Assembly: GCA_963756365.1 (NCBI GenBank)
Contig: CAVWNF010000003.1
Coordinates: 992,001-1,056,000, forward strand
Length of the DNA: 64,000 bases
DNA from: WHTI01 sp963756365
GTDB taxonomy: Bacteria > Actinomycetota > CADDZG01 > WHSQ01
Direction: 5' to 3'
Shown here: piece by piece, positions 8,394-17,076 of the stretch
How positions within the stretch are numbered: position 1 is the first letter of the stretch
How the letters are laid out: each line of letters starts with the position of its first letter
Notes under the pieces: model-generated
Told to the model about the DNA's origin: nothing
The model's input: the letters and a program-made list of their open reading frames with translations, nothing else
Databases searched by the model: none
Made by a program: the position numbers and the translations under genes

Positions 8394-9176
8394 ATGCCAT
8401 TGCTCGAAGTGAAGGGGCTCACGAAACGGTTCGGTGGGCTTACCGCGGTCGATCAGGTCGACTTCCATGTGGAGGAAGGCGAGATCGTCGGTGTCATCGG
8501 ACCGAACGGTGCAGGAAAGACCACCGTGTTCAACATCGTCACCGGGTTCTACGACCCGTCCGAGGGCGAGATGAACTTCGAGGGCAAGAGCCTCATCGGA
8601 CTCAAGCCGAACCAGGTCACCAAGCGCGGGATCGCTCGCACGTTCCAGGCGATCCGGTTGTTCCCAGCGATGACCGTGCTCGAGAACGCGATGGTGGGGC
8701 AGCATTGCCGGACGAAGGCGGGATTGCCGGGCGCCATCTTCTACGGGCCTCGAACCCGCAAGGAAGAGAAGAAGATCAGGGCCAGTGCGCGTGACGCCCT
8801 CGCGTTCTTCGGGAAGCGCCTGACGCCCCTCGAGAACGAACTCGCTGGGTCGCTCAGCTATGCGGACCGTCGGCGGCTCGAGATCGCCAGAGCGATGGCG
8901 ACCGAGGCCAAGCTCTTGCTGTTGGATGAGCCAGCTGCAGGCATGAACCCCGGCGAGAAGGAGGGCTTGATCAATCTGATCGGGCGTCTTCGGGACGAGA
9001 GGGGTTACGCCGTCGTGCTCATCGAGCACGACATGCCGGTGGTCAAGGGAGTCTCCGATCGAGTGGTCGCTCTCGACTACGGCTCGAAGATCGCAGACGG
9101 AACCTACGCCGAGGTGGCGAGCAACGAGCGCGTGATCGAGGCGTACCTCGGCGCCCGACATGAGGACACGGCATGA
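8394..9176 (+). CDS. livG: Branched-chain amino acid type ABC transporter ATPase LivG
   Basis: Cytoplasmic ATPase that powers the importer with LivF. 260 residues. Walker A GPNGAGKTT, Q-loop region ARTFQAIRLFPAMTVLENAM, signature LSYADRRRLEIARAM, Walker B LLLLDEPAAGMNP and the H-loop VVLIEHDMPVV are all present. The signature departs from LSGGQ (LSYAD), as is usual for LivG. I prefer the ATG at 8394, which has GAGGAG eight bases upstream, over the GTG at 8379 that overlaps livM. Overlaps livF by four bases. Confidence 0.95.
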   Translation: MPLLEVKGLTKRFGGLTAVDQVDFHVEEGEIVGVIGPNGAGKTTVFNIVTGFYDPSEGEMNFEGKSLIGLKPNQVTKRGIARTFQAIRLFPAMTVLENAMVGQHCRTKAGLPGAIFYGPRTRKEEKKIRASARDALAFFGKRLTPLENELAGSLSYADRRRLEIARAMATEAKLLLLDEPAAGMNPGEKEGLINLIGRLRDERGYAVVLIEHDMPVVKGVSDRVVALDYGSKIADGTYAEVASNERVIEAYLGARHEDTA

Positions 9177-9937
9177 GCGAAGACCAGACCGCGGTGCACG
9201 AGACCCCAGCAACCTCCAGCGAGCCGATCCTCAAGCTCGTCAACGTAGACAGCTACTACGGGCCGATCCGGGCCCTCGAGGGCGTGAACATCGAGGTGAA
9301 CGCGGGCGAGATCGTCTGCCTTCTCGGCTCGAACGCCGCTGGCAAGACGACGACCCTCAAGACGATCCTCGGGATGGTCACGCCGCGTTCGGGCGAGATC
9401 TACCTCAAGGGCGATCGCATCGACGGAAAGAAGACCACGGAGATCGTGGCGAAGAAGGTCACGATGGTTCCCGAGAGCCGTCGTCTCTTCACCCGCATGA
9501 CCGTGCGCGAGAACCTCGAGATCGGTGCCGAGCTGCGGAACGACAAGGAAGAGATGGACAAGGACATGCGCCGGATCCTCGAGATCTTCCCGAGGCTCGA
9601 GGAGCGCATGACCCAGAAGGCCGGAACGTTGTCGGGTGGCGAGCAGCAGATGCTCGCCATGGGTCGGGCCCTCATGGCGCGGCCGGATGTTCTGCTCATG
9701 GACGAGCCGTCGATGGGGCTCGCTCCGATCCTCGTGCAACAGGTCTTCGACACCATCAAGGAGATCAACGAGCAGGGGACGACGGTCTTCCTCGTCGAGC
9801 AGAACGCGAACATGGCGCTCGAGATCGCCGACCGTGCCTACGTGCTCCAGACCGGGAACATCGTTCTTTCGGACACCGCCCAGAATCTGCTGAACGACCC
9901 GAAGATGCAGGAGGCGTACCTCGGCGAAGTGACGTGA
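9173..9937 (+). CDS. livF: Branched-chain amino acid type ABC transporter ATPase LivF
   Basis: Second ATPase of the importer. 254 residues. After an 18-residue charged N-terminal tail it shows Walker A GSNAAGKTT (with Ala-Ala in place of the more common Gly-Ala), the Q-loop segment VPESRRLFTRMTVRENLE, signature LSGGEQQMLAMGRAL, Walker B VLLMDEPSMGLAP and H-loop FLVEQNANMAL. ATG start overlaps livG (ATGA). Its stop overlaps the GTG of the ketimine reductase gene, so transport and catabolism are in one transcription unit. Confidence 0.95.
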   Translation: MSEDQTAVHETPATSSEPILKLVNVDSYYGPIRALEGVNIEVNAGEIVCLLGSNAAGKTTTLKTILGMVTPRSGEIYLKGDRIDGKKTTEIVAKKVTMVPESRRLFTRMTVRENLEIGAELRNDKEEMDKDMRRILEIFPRLEERMTQKAGTLSGGEQQMLAMGRALMARPDVLLMDEPSMGLAPILVQQVFDTIKEINEQGTTVFLVEQNANMALEIADRAYVLQTGNIVLSDTAQNLLNDPKMQEAYLGEVT

Positions 9938-10850
9938 AACTGGTCACAGCCGAAGACCTCGCACGACTTCTCCCGATGGTGGACGCTATCGACGCGCTCG
10001 ATACCGCGTTCGCGTCCGGCGACCTAGCGGAAACACCGCAGCGCTCACACGTTGATCTCGTCCGATGGCACTCTGCTGATGATGCCCGCGGCCGGGGGCC
10101 AGGGGGTCGGCGTGAAGCTCGTGACTCTGAACCCGTCCAACCCGGAGCGGGGGCTTCCATTCATCCACGGGGCCTACGTGCTGTTCGCTCCCGGGACGCT
10201 CGAGCCCCGCGTGGTTATCGACGGGGGAGCGATGACCGGTCTGCGGACCGCGGCGGTCTCTGGCGTGGCGACCAGGTATCTGGCTCGAAAGGGTAGCGCT
10301 CGAGTGGTGATCTTCGGAGCAGGGACCCAGGGGCGATCCCATCTCGACGCGATGATGGCGGTACGGGACATCACACATGTGACGGTGGTGTCGCGGTCGC
10401 AGGGACCGGCCGACGCGTTGGTAGCGGCAGCGCGGGCCGCCGGGATCGATGCCGAGACTGGTACCCCCTCCTCCGTTGCCAACGCGGATCTGATCTGTAC
10501 CTGTACGACTTCGGCTAGCCCCGGTGTTCGATGGAGCCGATCTGCCTTCGGGTTGTCATGTGAACGCCGTAGGCACCTACACCACCGACGCGCGCGAACT
10601 CGATGAGAGCACGATCGTCCGGGCCAAGGTGGTCGTGGAGGACCGCGAGGCGGCCCTGGCAGAGGCAGGCGAACTTGTGATCCCGATCGAGGCCGGCGTC
10701 ATCACCACCGAGCACATCCTCGCCGAACTGGCTGACGTTGCAGCCGGGACCGCCGTGCGAACCTCGGACGACGATGTCACCGTGTTCAAGTCCGTGGGCG
10801 TCGCGTTCGAGGACCTCGTCATCGCTGCGGCGGTAGCCGAGCGGCTCTGA
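9934..10850 (+). CDS. Ornithine cyclodeaminase/mu-crystallin family ketimine reductase (two frame breaks)
   Basis: NAD(P)H-dependent reductase family that includes delta1-pyrroline-2-carboxylate reductase. GTG start inside the livF stop (GTGA). N-terminus KLVTAEDLARLLPMVDAID; a one-base shift near 10060 leads into SDGTLLMMPAAGGQGVGVKL with the conserved Lys; then GAMTGLRTAAVSGVATRYLA and the nucleotide-binding VVIFGAGTQGRSHLDAM; a second shift near 10520 leads to VNAVGTYTTDARELDEST. True ornithine cyclodeaminases carry a catalytic Asp in a GGDCPGKTEL-like segment; here it is GTYTTDARELD, which fits the reductase branch. About 304 residues. With aconitase X nearby, reduction of pyrroline-2-carboxylate to proline is the best guess. 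Confidence 0.85.
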
Positions 10851-11901
10851 TGGGTGATCGTAGCGATGTCGTCGTGGTGGGGGCCGGGATGGCCGGTGCC
10901 GCCACTGCCTACTGGTTGGCGCTAAACGGTCGCTCCGTGACCCTCCTCGAGCGCTTCGATCTAGGCAACAAGAGCGGATCGAGTCACGGGGCGTCTCGCA
11001 TCTTCAGACTCTCGTACGACGAGGAGCACTACGTCGCCGATTGTGTTGCGTCCCTGGCCCTCTGGAGAGAGGTCGAGTCTCATACGGGGGCCACGCTGTT
11101 GACGACGACCGGAGGCTTAGACGTCGGCCCCGGAGCACTCGACAATCAAAGAGCGCTCACCGCGTCTGGGGTTGAGAGCACCCTCCTCGATACGGCGGAT
11201 GCTCGTCGGAGGTTCCCGCTGCTCGGGTTCCCCGACGACCAGCCGGTTCTCTTCCAGGAGGATGCCGGTGTGGCACACGCCGAGGCGAGCGTAAGGCGTT
11301 CGTCGAGGGAGCCGTAGCCAACGGTGGGGTGTACAGACCCAACGTTCGGGCGACGACGATCGAAGAGAGCAGCGGGTCCGTCACGGTCAGAACGGACCAC
11401 GGGTCCTTCGAGGCAGCGACAGTGGTCGTAACCGCGGGGGCGTGGGCACGGGACCTGCTGGCCTCGATCGACATCGTGCTTCCGGTTCACATCACACGCG
11501 AAACCGTCTCGTACTTCGCGGCACCACCCGGTGCGGCGATCCCCTCGGTCGTCGATTGGACCGGAGACCCGCCGTTCTTCTCTCTGTGGGACCCCACGAC
11601 GAACGGCCTGAAGGCCGGATGGCACCACGCGGGCGTTGCCATCGAGGATCCCGATGTTCCGGGCGAGGTGGAGCCGCGCATAGTCGATGGCCTGAGTGCC
11701 TGGGTGGCTGCGAGGTTCCCCGGCGTGAACCCGGAGTCGATAGGGGCGGAAACGTGTCTCTACACGACCACCGCGGATGAGAGGTTCATCTTCGAACGCC
11801 ATGGGCGCGTCGTGGTCGGATCTCCGTGCAGCGGCCACGGTTTCAAGTTTGCGCCCCTCTCTGGGAAACGGATCGCGGCACTGGCCGAGGAGGCCCTGTA
11901 G
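10850..11901 (+). CDS. FAD-dependent amine oxidase, monomeric sarcosine / N-methyltryptophan oxidase family (one frame break)
   Basis: Oxidises a secondary amine or imino acid with transfer of electrons to oxygen. The ATG overlaps the reductase stop (TGATG). The N-terminal dinucleotide fold is VVVVGAGMAGAATAYWLALN, followed by LLERFDLGNKSGSSHGASRI, typical of the family. Near 11290 one base appears to be missing; AFVEGAVANGGVYRPNVRAT continues in the shifted frame. The C-terminus has CSGHGFKFAPLSGK, whose Cys is the covalent FAD attachment site in this family. About 350 residues, slightly short. Last gene of the liv operon; possible substrates are N-methylated amino acids or a proline-type ring. 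Confidence 0.87.
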
Positions 11902-11928
11902 GAACGGTCCACCCCGCAACGTCCCTGC

Positions 11929-12355
11929 TCACCTCTCCTCGATGAGTACCCCCGGTGTGGCCGTGTCAACGAACGCACGGGTCATCTGGGACACCGCGCG
12001 GTACCTCTCGGGGGAGACCACCGCGATCGGAAGCACCTTGGAGTAGAGCTCGCGGGCCACGATCGCTCCGAGCGCCATTATCGGGTCGGACTCGAGGAGC
12101 AGCAGCGCGCGCGGGAGCGGTGCCTGCCCGGACGGCTTCGGCGAGAACGCTGGAGCTGGAACTCGAGCCGCGCCCCGAGGGGAGAAGGACGATCTTGCCC
12201 GTCAGGATGGCGCCGGACTGCGGGTGGTTGCGATCTGTGAGTTCTCCACTGTGGGGATCGAGGCCGCCCCAGAACGACAACGGAGCGGACAGAACCAGGA
12301 CCTCGCCCTCGGCGCTCCCGGCCACTAACGCCCTGTCACCTCCAGATGTCGTCAT
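11929..12355 (-). CDS. Aconitase X small (swivelling) subunit, DUF126 (one frame break)
   Basis: Small subunit of the heteromeric aconitase X dehydratase. ATG at 12355 lies inside the end of the large-subunit gene (about 20-base overlap). Family hallmarks in order are GEVLVLSAPLSFWGGLDPHS, then GELTDRNHPQSG, and the Ser-rich GRGSSSSSSVLAEAV. Near 12107, inside a GC-alternating run, one extra base breaks the frame; LLLLESDPIMALGAIVAREL then DTATPGVLIEER continue to TGA at 11929-11931. About 141 residues. Convergent with the FAD oxidase gene, 27 bases away. Confidence 0.85.
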
Positions 12356-13601
12356 CCCGCACGACCTTTCCCTCGATGGCGGAGCGGACGCAATCCCCAA
12401 GACTTCCGAAGATGACGTCCATGCCGAGGTTGCCGGGCGCATACCAAGCCCACTTGGCGGAGTTCGTCATCACGGTGCCACCCGAGGCGTCGATGATCGG
12501 GGTGATGTACGTGCAAGTGTCCACCACGATCTGAACGCCAGCGGTCTCGAGTTCGGCGAGCCATCCACGTTCCTTCACCTGGGCGAGAACGCCGCGCCCT
12601 GTTGACACGTAGAACGCGACGCCGTTCGCGACCGGAGCGGTGAGCAAAGGGAGAAGCCGCTCGAACTCTGTGATGGAGAAATGCGGTGTTCCGATGCTCA
12701 CTGCGCCGAGGGGAGATGCCGCCGGGACCGATGACAACTCGTCGCGCGCCGCTCGGATGCGGTCCATGGTTACCTCGACCCTCCGGCTGGGATCGCGACC
12801 GCCCAAGGCGGCTGCCAGGTCCGGGGCTTCGGGCGTGGACCCGAGCGCGTGGAACATGCCGACTGCTCCGGACGAGGCCATCGCTGCCCCGACAGCTTTG
12901 AGGCGGTCCTCATCGAGGCCCCTGGGAAGACCAACGATCACTGGCACCTCGGTGCCCGAGGTCTCGGCTCCGATCAGATGTCCGATCACCGGGTAGAAAG
13001 CGTCTTCGGCGAGGAGCTCATCACTGATATCAGCGAGCTCGAAGACCACCGATCCGAGGCGGTTGGCGTCCAGATGGAGGCCCGCGGCAGGAGCTCTCCC
13101 CGTTAGGGCAGCGCAGATGTCGATGAAGTCACCGTAGCGGTCGGTCCGGGCACCGATGACGGAGTTGGCGAAGACGATCGCGTTGGACTCCGCCCACGCG
13201 ATGTGCTCCCCGAAGCCGGGGCGATCGAGAGCCTGGTACGGAGCGCACGTCCAGGTTGGTTTGCACCCCATCTCGACGTAGGCGTCCATCAGAGCTGCGG
13301 CGTTCGCCTTGGTCTCATCGTCTCCCTTGAACAACTCTGGGTGGATCAGGTCGAGGGAGGAGACGTTGAGGGTGGTGGGCACAACCACCCTTCCTCCTGC
13401 ATCGGCCAACCGTCTGGCGAATTCCAGGCCGGCGATCCCATGGAAGAGACATGAGTCGATGTGTGCGCCGGTGATATCGAGGAGTCGTTCGGCTCCTGAT
13501 ATCTCCGCCATCTCGACGAGGATCCTCATGGCGATCTGAACGGCGGGGCCGTGATCGCCCTCGAGCATCGATGTATCCGCGGGAGTGAGATCGAGTGACA
13601 T
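12336..13601 (-). CDS. Aconitase X large (catalytic) subunit, DUF521
   Basis: Iron-sulphur hydro-lyase. Bacterial aconitase X enzymes characterised so far dehydrate cis-3-hydroxy-L-proline to delta1-pyrroline-2-carboxylate; archaeal ones dehydrate mevalonate 5-phosphate. 421 residues, intact. N-terminal LTPADTSMLEGDHGPAVQIA, then the invariant DITGAHIDSCLFHG, the Cys-containing GCKPTWTCAPYQ, WAESNAIVFANSVIGARTDR, and C-terminal VDTCTYITPI and NSAKWAWYAPGNLG, all aconitase X signatures. A leaderless start at 13601 is supported by TAGACT eight bases upstream. Overlaps the small subunit gene. The ketimine reductase encoded next door would use its product. Confidence 0.92.
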   Translation of the reverse strand: MSLDLTPADTSMLEGDHGPAVQIAMRILVEMAEISGAERLLDITGAHIDSCLFHGIAGLEFARRLADAGGRVVVPTTLNVSSLDLIHPELFKGDDETKANAAALMDAYVEMGCKPTWTCAPYQALDRPGFGEHIAWAESNAIVFANSVIGARTDRYGDFIDICAALTGRAPAAGLHLDANRLGSVVFELADISDELLAEDAFYPVIGHLIGAETSGTEVPVIVGLPRGLDEDRLKAVGAAMASSGAVGMFHALGSTPEAPDLAAALGGRDPSRRVEVTMDRIRAARDELSSVPAASPLGAVSIGTPHFSITEFERLLPLLTAPVANGVAFYVSTGRGVLAQVKERGWLAELETAGVQIVVDTCTYITPIIDASGGTVMTNSAKWAWYAPGNLGMDVIFGSLGDCVRSAIEGKVVRDDDIWR

Positions 13602-13609
13602 GACGAGCG

Positions 13610-13615
13610 AGTCTA
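13610..13615 (-). promoter_or_regulatory. -10 element TAGACT for aconitase X operon
   Basis: TAGACT on the minus strand ends eight bases before the ATG of the large subunit. There is no ribosome binding site in between, so the transcript is probably leaderless. Confidence 0.45.
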
Positions 13616-13687
13616 CGGGGAACCTCGGCCCACCTCCCGGATGGCCCTGCGTGCTCCATCCGGCCGGACAGGCGGTATCGCGCCCGG

Positions 13688-13716
13688 TTACCATGCGGGC
13701 TCGTGCGCCTTATGCT
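13688..13716 (+). promoter_or_regulatory. Promoter for the polar amino acid ABC transporter
   Basis: TTACCA (13688-13693), a 17-base spacer, then TATGCT (13711-13716). The leader of about 95 bases ends in GGGGAAG upstream of the ATG at 13816. This region (13602-13815) separates the divergent aconitase X and transporter operons. Confidence 0.45.
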
Positions 13717-13815
13717 TCAGCAATCCGAGCATCCGAGCAGGGGGCCAGAATACGGCGGCTCGGATGCTGGGACGTGAAGGTGGAAGAAGAGATCGATCGA
13801 ATGGGGGAAGTGCGT

Positions 13816-14682
13816 ATGAGGGGTTCAACTAACCGACGGTGGCTCCGTCTCGTGACGCTGCTCGCAGCCATGCTGCTGCTGGCGGCTGCCTGTGGTGACG
13901 ACGCCACCGAGAACACTCCGACCGGAGGCGGCGACACGCCTGCAGAGGAGGAGTCTCCCGAGTTCACGACACTTAAGGACGGCGTACTGCAGGTCGGATC
14001 GTGTCTCGACTATCGGCCGTTCGAGTTCGTCAAGGGCGGCGACGAGATGGGCTTCGACGTGGACCTGACCGAGGAGATCGCGGCTCGACTGGGCCTAGAG
14101 GTCGAGTGGGTGCGTTCGAACTTCGACACGATCTTCACTTCCGTGTCCGCCGGACAGTTCGACATGGTCGCTGCGGCATCAACGATCACCGAGGAACGCC
14201 TGCAGCAGGTCGACTTCTCGGATCCATACTTCGCTGCCAGGCAGGGCTTCACTGTCAACACGGATAAGACTCCGGACCTGACATCGGTTGACGGTCTCGT
14301 CGAGGGCGACGTGGTCGCGGTCCAGAAGGGCACAACTGGTAAGGCATGGGCCGAGGAGAACCTCGCTCCCAACGGCATCGAGATCAAGACCTTCGACGCG
14401 GTGTCTGGCGCATTCACCGACCTCGAGGCAGGGGGCGTCGTAGGCGTCATCAATGACGAGGGGTCGTCGATCGCAGAGGCGGCCGAGCGTCCCGGTCTGG
14501 AAGTCGTCCAGGGGATCGACACCGACGAGAACTACGGTCTCGCGTTCTCCAAGGACAACCCCGAGCTCACGGCTGCCGTCAACGGAGCGCTGGCCGAGAT
14601 CATCGCCGACGGGACCTATGCCGAGATCTTTCTCACGTGGTTCCCGGACCTGCCGGTTCCCGAGCAGTTCGCGGGTTCCTGA
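13816..14682 (+). CDS. Polar amino acid ABC transporter substrate-binding lipoprotein
   Basis: Extracellular family 3 solute-binding protein. 288 residues. Lipoprotein signal LLAAMLLLAAACGDD, an acidic linker, then the ligand-binding lobes: LQVGSCLDYRPFEFVKGGDE, MGFDVDLTEEIAARLGLEVE, and FDTIFTSVSAGQFDMVAAAS, followed by ITEERLQQVDFSDPYF and VAVQKGTTGKAWAEENL. These are classic motifs of amino acid binders such as GlnH. I choose ATG 13816, which has GGGGAAG just upstream, over in-frame ATGs further up. Transcribed away from aconitase X, so the ligand could be a hydroxylated proline; this is inference from position. Confidence 0.9.
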   Translation: MRGSTNRRWLRLVTLLAAMLLLAAACGDDATENTPTGGGDTPAEEESPEFTTLKDGVLQVGSCLDYRPFEFVKGGDEMGFDVDLTEEIAARLGLEVEWVRSNFDTIFTSVSAGQFDMVAAASTITEERLQQVDFSDPYFAARQGFTVNTDKTPDLTSVDGLVEGDVVAVQKGTTGKAWAEENLAPNGIEIKTFDAVSGAFTDLEAGGVVGVINDEGSSIAEAAERPGLEVVQGIDTDENYGLAFSKDNPELTAAVNGALAEIIADGTYAEIFLTWFPDLPVPEQFAGS

Positions 14683-14697
14683 TCTAGCAGGTTCTCA

Positions 14698-14725
14698 GGG
14701 GGCGCTGGTTATCCAGCGCCCCCTT
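14698..14725 (+). terminator. Hairpin after the substrate-binding protein gene
   Basis: An 11-base-pair perfect stem, GGGGGCGCTGG / CCAGCGCCCCC, with loop TTAT, followed only by TTC. Probably a partial terminator or message stabiliser that gives more binding protein than permease, as at livJ/livH. Confidence 0.7.
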
Positions 14726-14749
14726 CACTTCCAGCGATCGAGGCTTTAG

Positions 14750-15906
14750 GTGTCTGAACCGAAGCTGACAGCCACGCTTAAGCGGGTCGACGGTCCCCCC
14801 GACACCCGCGGCGGGACCGCGCCGCTTCCGTTTGCGACCCTCGTCGCCGGGGCCGTTGCCATGATCTTGGCGACGGCTGGAACCTTGGTGGTGCAGCTGT
14901 TGTACGCCTACGGCGGCCTCGGGGGGATGACCCCGGGATGCAGGTCCGAGTTGACCGTGAAGCTTCCTGATGGCGAAAAGCTCGTCAACGGCGCACTCGG
15001 CGTTTGTAACGTGGTCCGTGCGTTCATCTCGCCGACCGAGACCACCGTCCTGTGGCTGGCGGTAATCATCGGCGGTACCGCCGCCGCAGGGGGCGTGGCT
15101 CGTCGTTCAAGAGGATGCCGTCGCGCCGGATGCGGAACCAGTGCATCGCTGGCTCCGTTCTGGGCGTCCAGGCGATCGCGCTTGCGGGGGTCATCTTCTG
15201 GTTCCGCTCGGGGAACGTCTTCTCATTCTCACGAAACTTCCTGAACATGGGGATACTTGAGGGACTCTCTCGCTGGATTCGTCCGGGGAGCCAAGAACAC
15301 GATGCAGCTCGCAGTTTTCGGAGAGTTCGGCGGGATCCTCGTGGGCCTGCTGCTGGCGGTCCTGGCTATCTCGCAAGCATCGGACGGTAAGGGCTCCGGC
15401 CCGGGTGTACATCAACTTCTTCCGAGGGACCCCTTTGATCTTCCAGCTGTCGTTCTTCTACTTCATGGTTGCTCTTCGGGTTCGGGGTGCAACGCGGGCC
15501 CGTTCGTGATCGCGACCGTGGTGTTCGTCCTCAACACGGGCGCGTATGCGGCTGAGGTGTTCAGGGCAGGGATCGAGTCGATCGAACGAGGCCAGATGGA
15601 GGCGGCACGCAGCCTCGGGATGTCGTACCTGCAGGCGATGCGGTACGCGATCGTGCCTCAGGCCGTACGGAGGGTCATCCCTCCGCTGATGAACGAGTTC
15701 GTGATCCTGATCAAGGACACCGCACTGGTCGTCGTCCTGGGGCTCACCGCGCAACAACTCGAGATCTACGGATTCGCCCGTCAAGGGCAGGCGGCTACGT
15801 TCAACGCCACCTTCTTCACCGCCTCCGCGGTCGCATATCTCGTGGTTACGCTGCCGTTGATCAGGGTTGTGAACTACGTCGAGAGCCAGACTGCGGTCTG
15901 GCATGA
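14750..15906 (+). CDS. Polar amino acid ABC transporter permease (several frame breaks)
   Basis: Membrane subunit of the HisM/GlnP type. GTG start. The first part (SEPKLTATLKRVDG) leads into a transmembrane segment, a soluble loop with Cys residues, and a second segment; after breaks near 15100 and 15255 the core LAGFVRGAKNTMQLAVFGEF starts. Between about 15380 and 15490 the frame changes at least twice; VYINFFRGTPLIFQLSFFYF and then AGPFVIATVVFVLNTGAYAA follow. The coupling EAA loop is ESIERGQMEAARSLGMSY. The C-terminal end is unsure; a TGA at 15904-15906 in one frame gives the likeliest junction with the ATPase. The break density makes this the worst-sequenced gene in the window. Confidence 0.75.
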
Positions 15907-15920
15907 CCGGGGAGGGTCTG

Positions 15921-16670
15921 ATGCCGAATCCAGATGGCTCACTGGTACGACTCGAGGGTATCCACAAGTGGTTCGGCCAGAACCATGTGATCAAAGGCGA
16001 TCGACCTCACGATCCAGCCACAGAAGGTCGTGGTGATCATCGGTCCGTCCGGGTCTGGGAAGTCGACGCTGCTCAGGACGATCAACCTGCTCGAGGAACC
16101 GACTCAGGGTCGCGTGTTGTTCGACGGTGAGGAGATCACGGACATCCGTGCCGACGTCAACCGGGCGCGGACCGAGATCGGGATGGTGTTCCAGTCCTTC
16201 AATCTCTTCCCGCACATGACGGCGAAGGAGAACATCACGATCTCGCTGCGGAAGGTCCTCGGCAAGAGCGACAAGGAAGCCGACGAGATCGCGGTGCAGG
16301 AACTCGAGCACATGGGGCTTCCCGGAGAAGGCGGACGCCTACCCGTCCCAGTTGTCGGGAGGCCAGCAGCAGCGCGTCGGCGATCGCCCGGGCGCTCGCG
16401 ATGCGTCCCAAGCTGATGCTGTTCGACGAGGTCACCTCGGCCCTCGATCCTGAACTGATCAAGGAGGTGCTCGACGCGATGGAAAGCGCTCGCGGAGGAA
16501 GGCATGACGATGGTGGTCGTTACCCACGAGATCGGGATTCGCCCGAGAGGTGGGAACACGACTGATCTTCACCGACGGGGGCCGGTTCATCGAAGACGGC
16601 AAACCCGCCGACATCTTCGACAACCCGCAGGACGAGAGAACGCAGGACGTTCCTGTCGCATGTTCTCTAG
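15921..16670 (+). CDS. Polar amino acid ABC transporter ATPase (several frame breaks)
   Basis: ATPase of the GlnQ/HisP class. ATG 15921 follows GGGGAGGG; ATG 15903 is an alternative. VRLEGIHKWFGQNHVIKG starts the domain; a shift near 15998 leads to IIGPSGSGKSTLLRTINLLE (Walker A), then MVFQSFNLFPHMTAKENI (Q-loop). A shift near 16320 leads to SQLSGGQQQRVAIARALAM (signature) and LMLFDEVTSALDPELIKEVL (Walker B). Further shifts near 16485, 16545 and 16643 are needed to reach MTMVVVTHEIG (H-loop) and the end RTFLSHVL with TAG at 16668-16670. About 248 residues. Its last bases overlap the cupredoxin start. Confidence 0.78.
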
Positions 16671-17076
16671 GGCCAATGTCTCTAAGGCTCTGGCGGTTGC
16701 GCTGCTCGTTCCCTTGGTCGCCTGCGGAACCGCCGAGGAGAAGCCGGGGGGTGGGACCCGAACGATCGAGCCCCCGACCACGGGGCCCTACGTCTCGGTG
16801 GCCGTCGACAATCACTTCCATGACATCCATCCGGAGGATGACGTCCACATCGCAGGTGACAGGTCGTTGGTGTTCAAGAACCAGGGGTCCAACACACACA
16901 ACGTGACGCTTGTGGAAGCGGGGATCGATCGCGATATCGCTCCGGGGGACGAGTTCTCGATCGGTCCACCGCTCACGGATCGGTTGGAGACGGGCACCAC
17001 CTACATCTTCTTCTGCAAGTACCACCCGAGGGACCAGATGTTGGGTCGCTTCACGGTGTCGGAGCCGCAGGGCTAG
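16660..17076 (+). CDS. Cupredoxin-like lipoprotein (blue copper type)
   Basis: A 138-residue exported copper protein. Lipoprotein signal AVALLVPLVACG, a short linker rich in Pro and Thr, then a cupredoxin fold. Type 1 copper ligands are visible: His in GSNTHNVTLV, and Cys, His and Met in FFCKYHPRDQM (C-x2-H-x4-M), the plastocyanin arrangement. The ATG at 16660 lies inside the end of the ABC ATPase gene in another frame, so it is probably the last gene of that operon. It could carry electrons at the outer membrane face; a link to amino acid uptake is not evident. Convergent with the DUF554 gene, overlapping it by four bases. Confidence 0.85.
   Translation: MFSRANVSKALAVALLVPLVACGTAEEKPGGGTRTIEPPTTGPYVSVAVDNHFHDIHPEDDVHIAGDRSLVFKNQGSNTHNVTLVEAGIDRDIAPGDEFSIGPPLTDRLETGTTYIFFCKYHPRDQMLGRFTVSEPQG

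Noticed and set aside
9934..10850. True ornithine cyclodeaminase
   Set aside because: The segment with the catalytic Asp of cyclodeaminases is replaced by GTYTTDARELD, as in ketimine reductases.
11929..13601. Mevalonate 5-phosphate dehydratase role for aconitase X
   Set aside because: That role is known from archaea; no mevalonate pathway genes are nearby, while a ketimine reductase and amino acid importers are.
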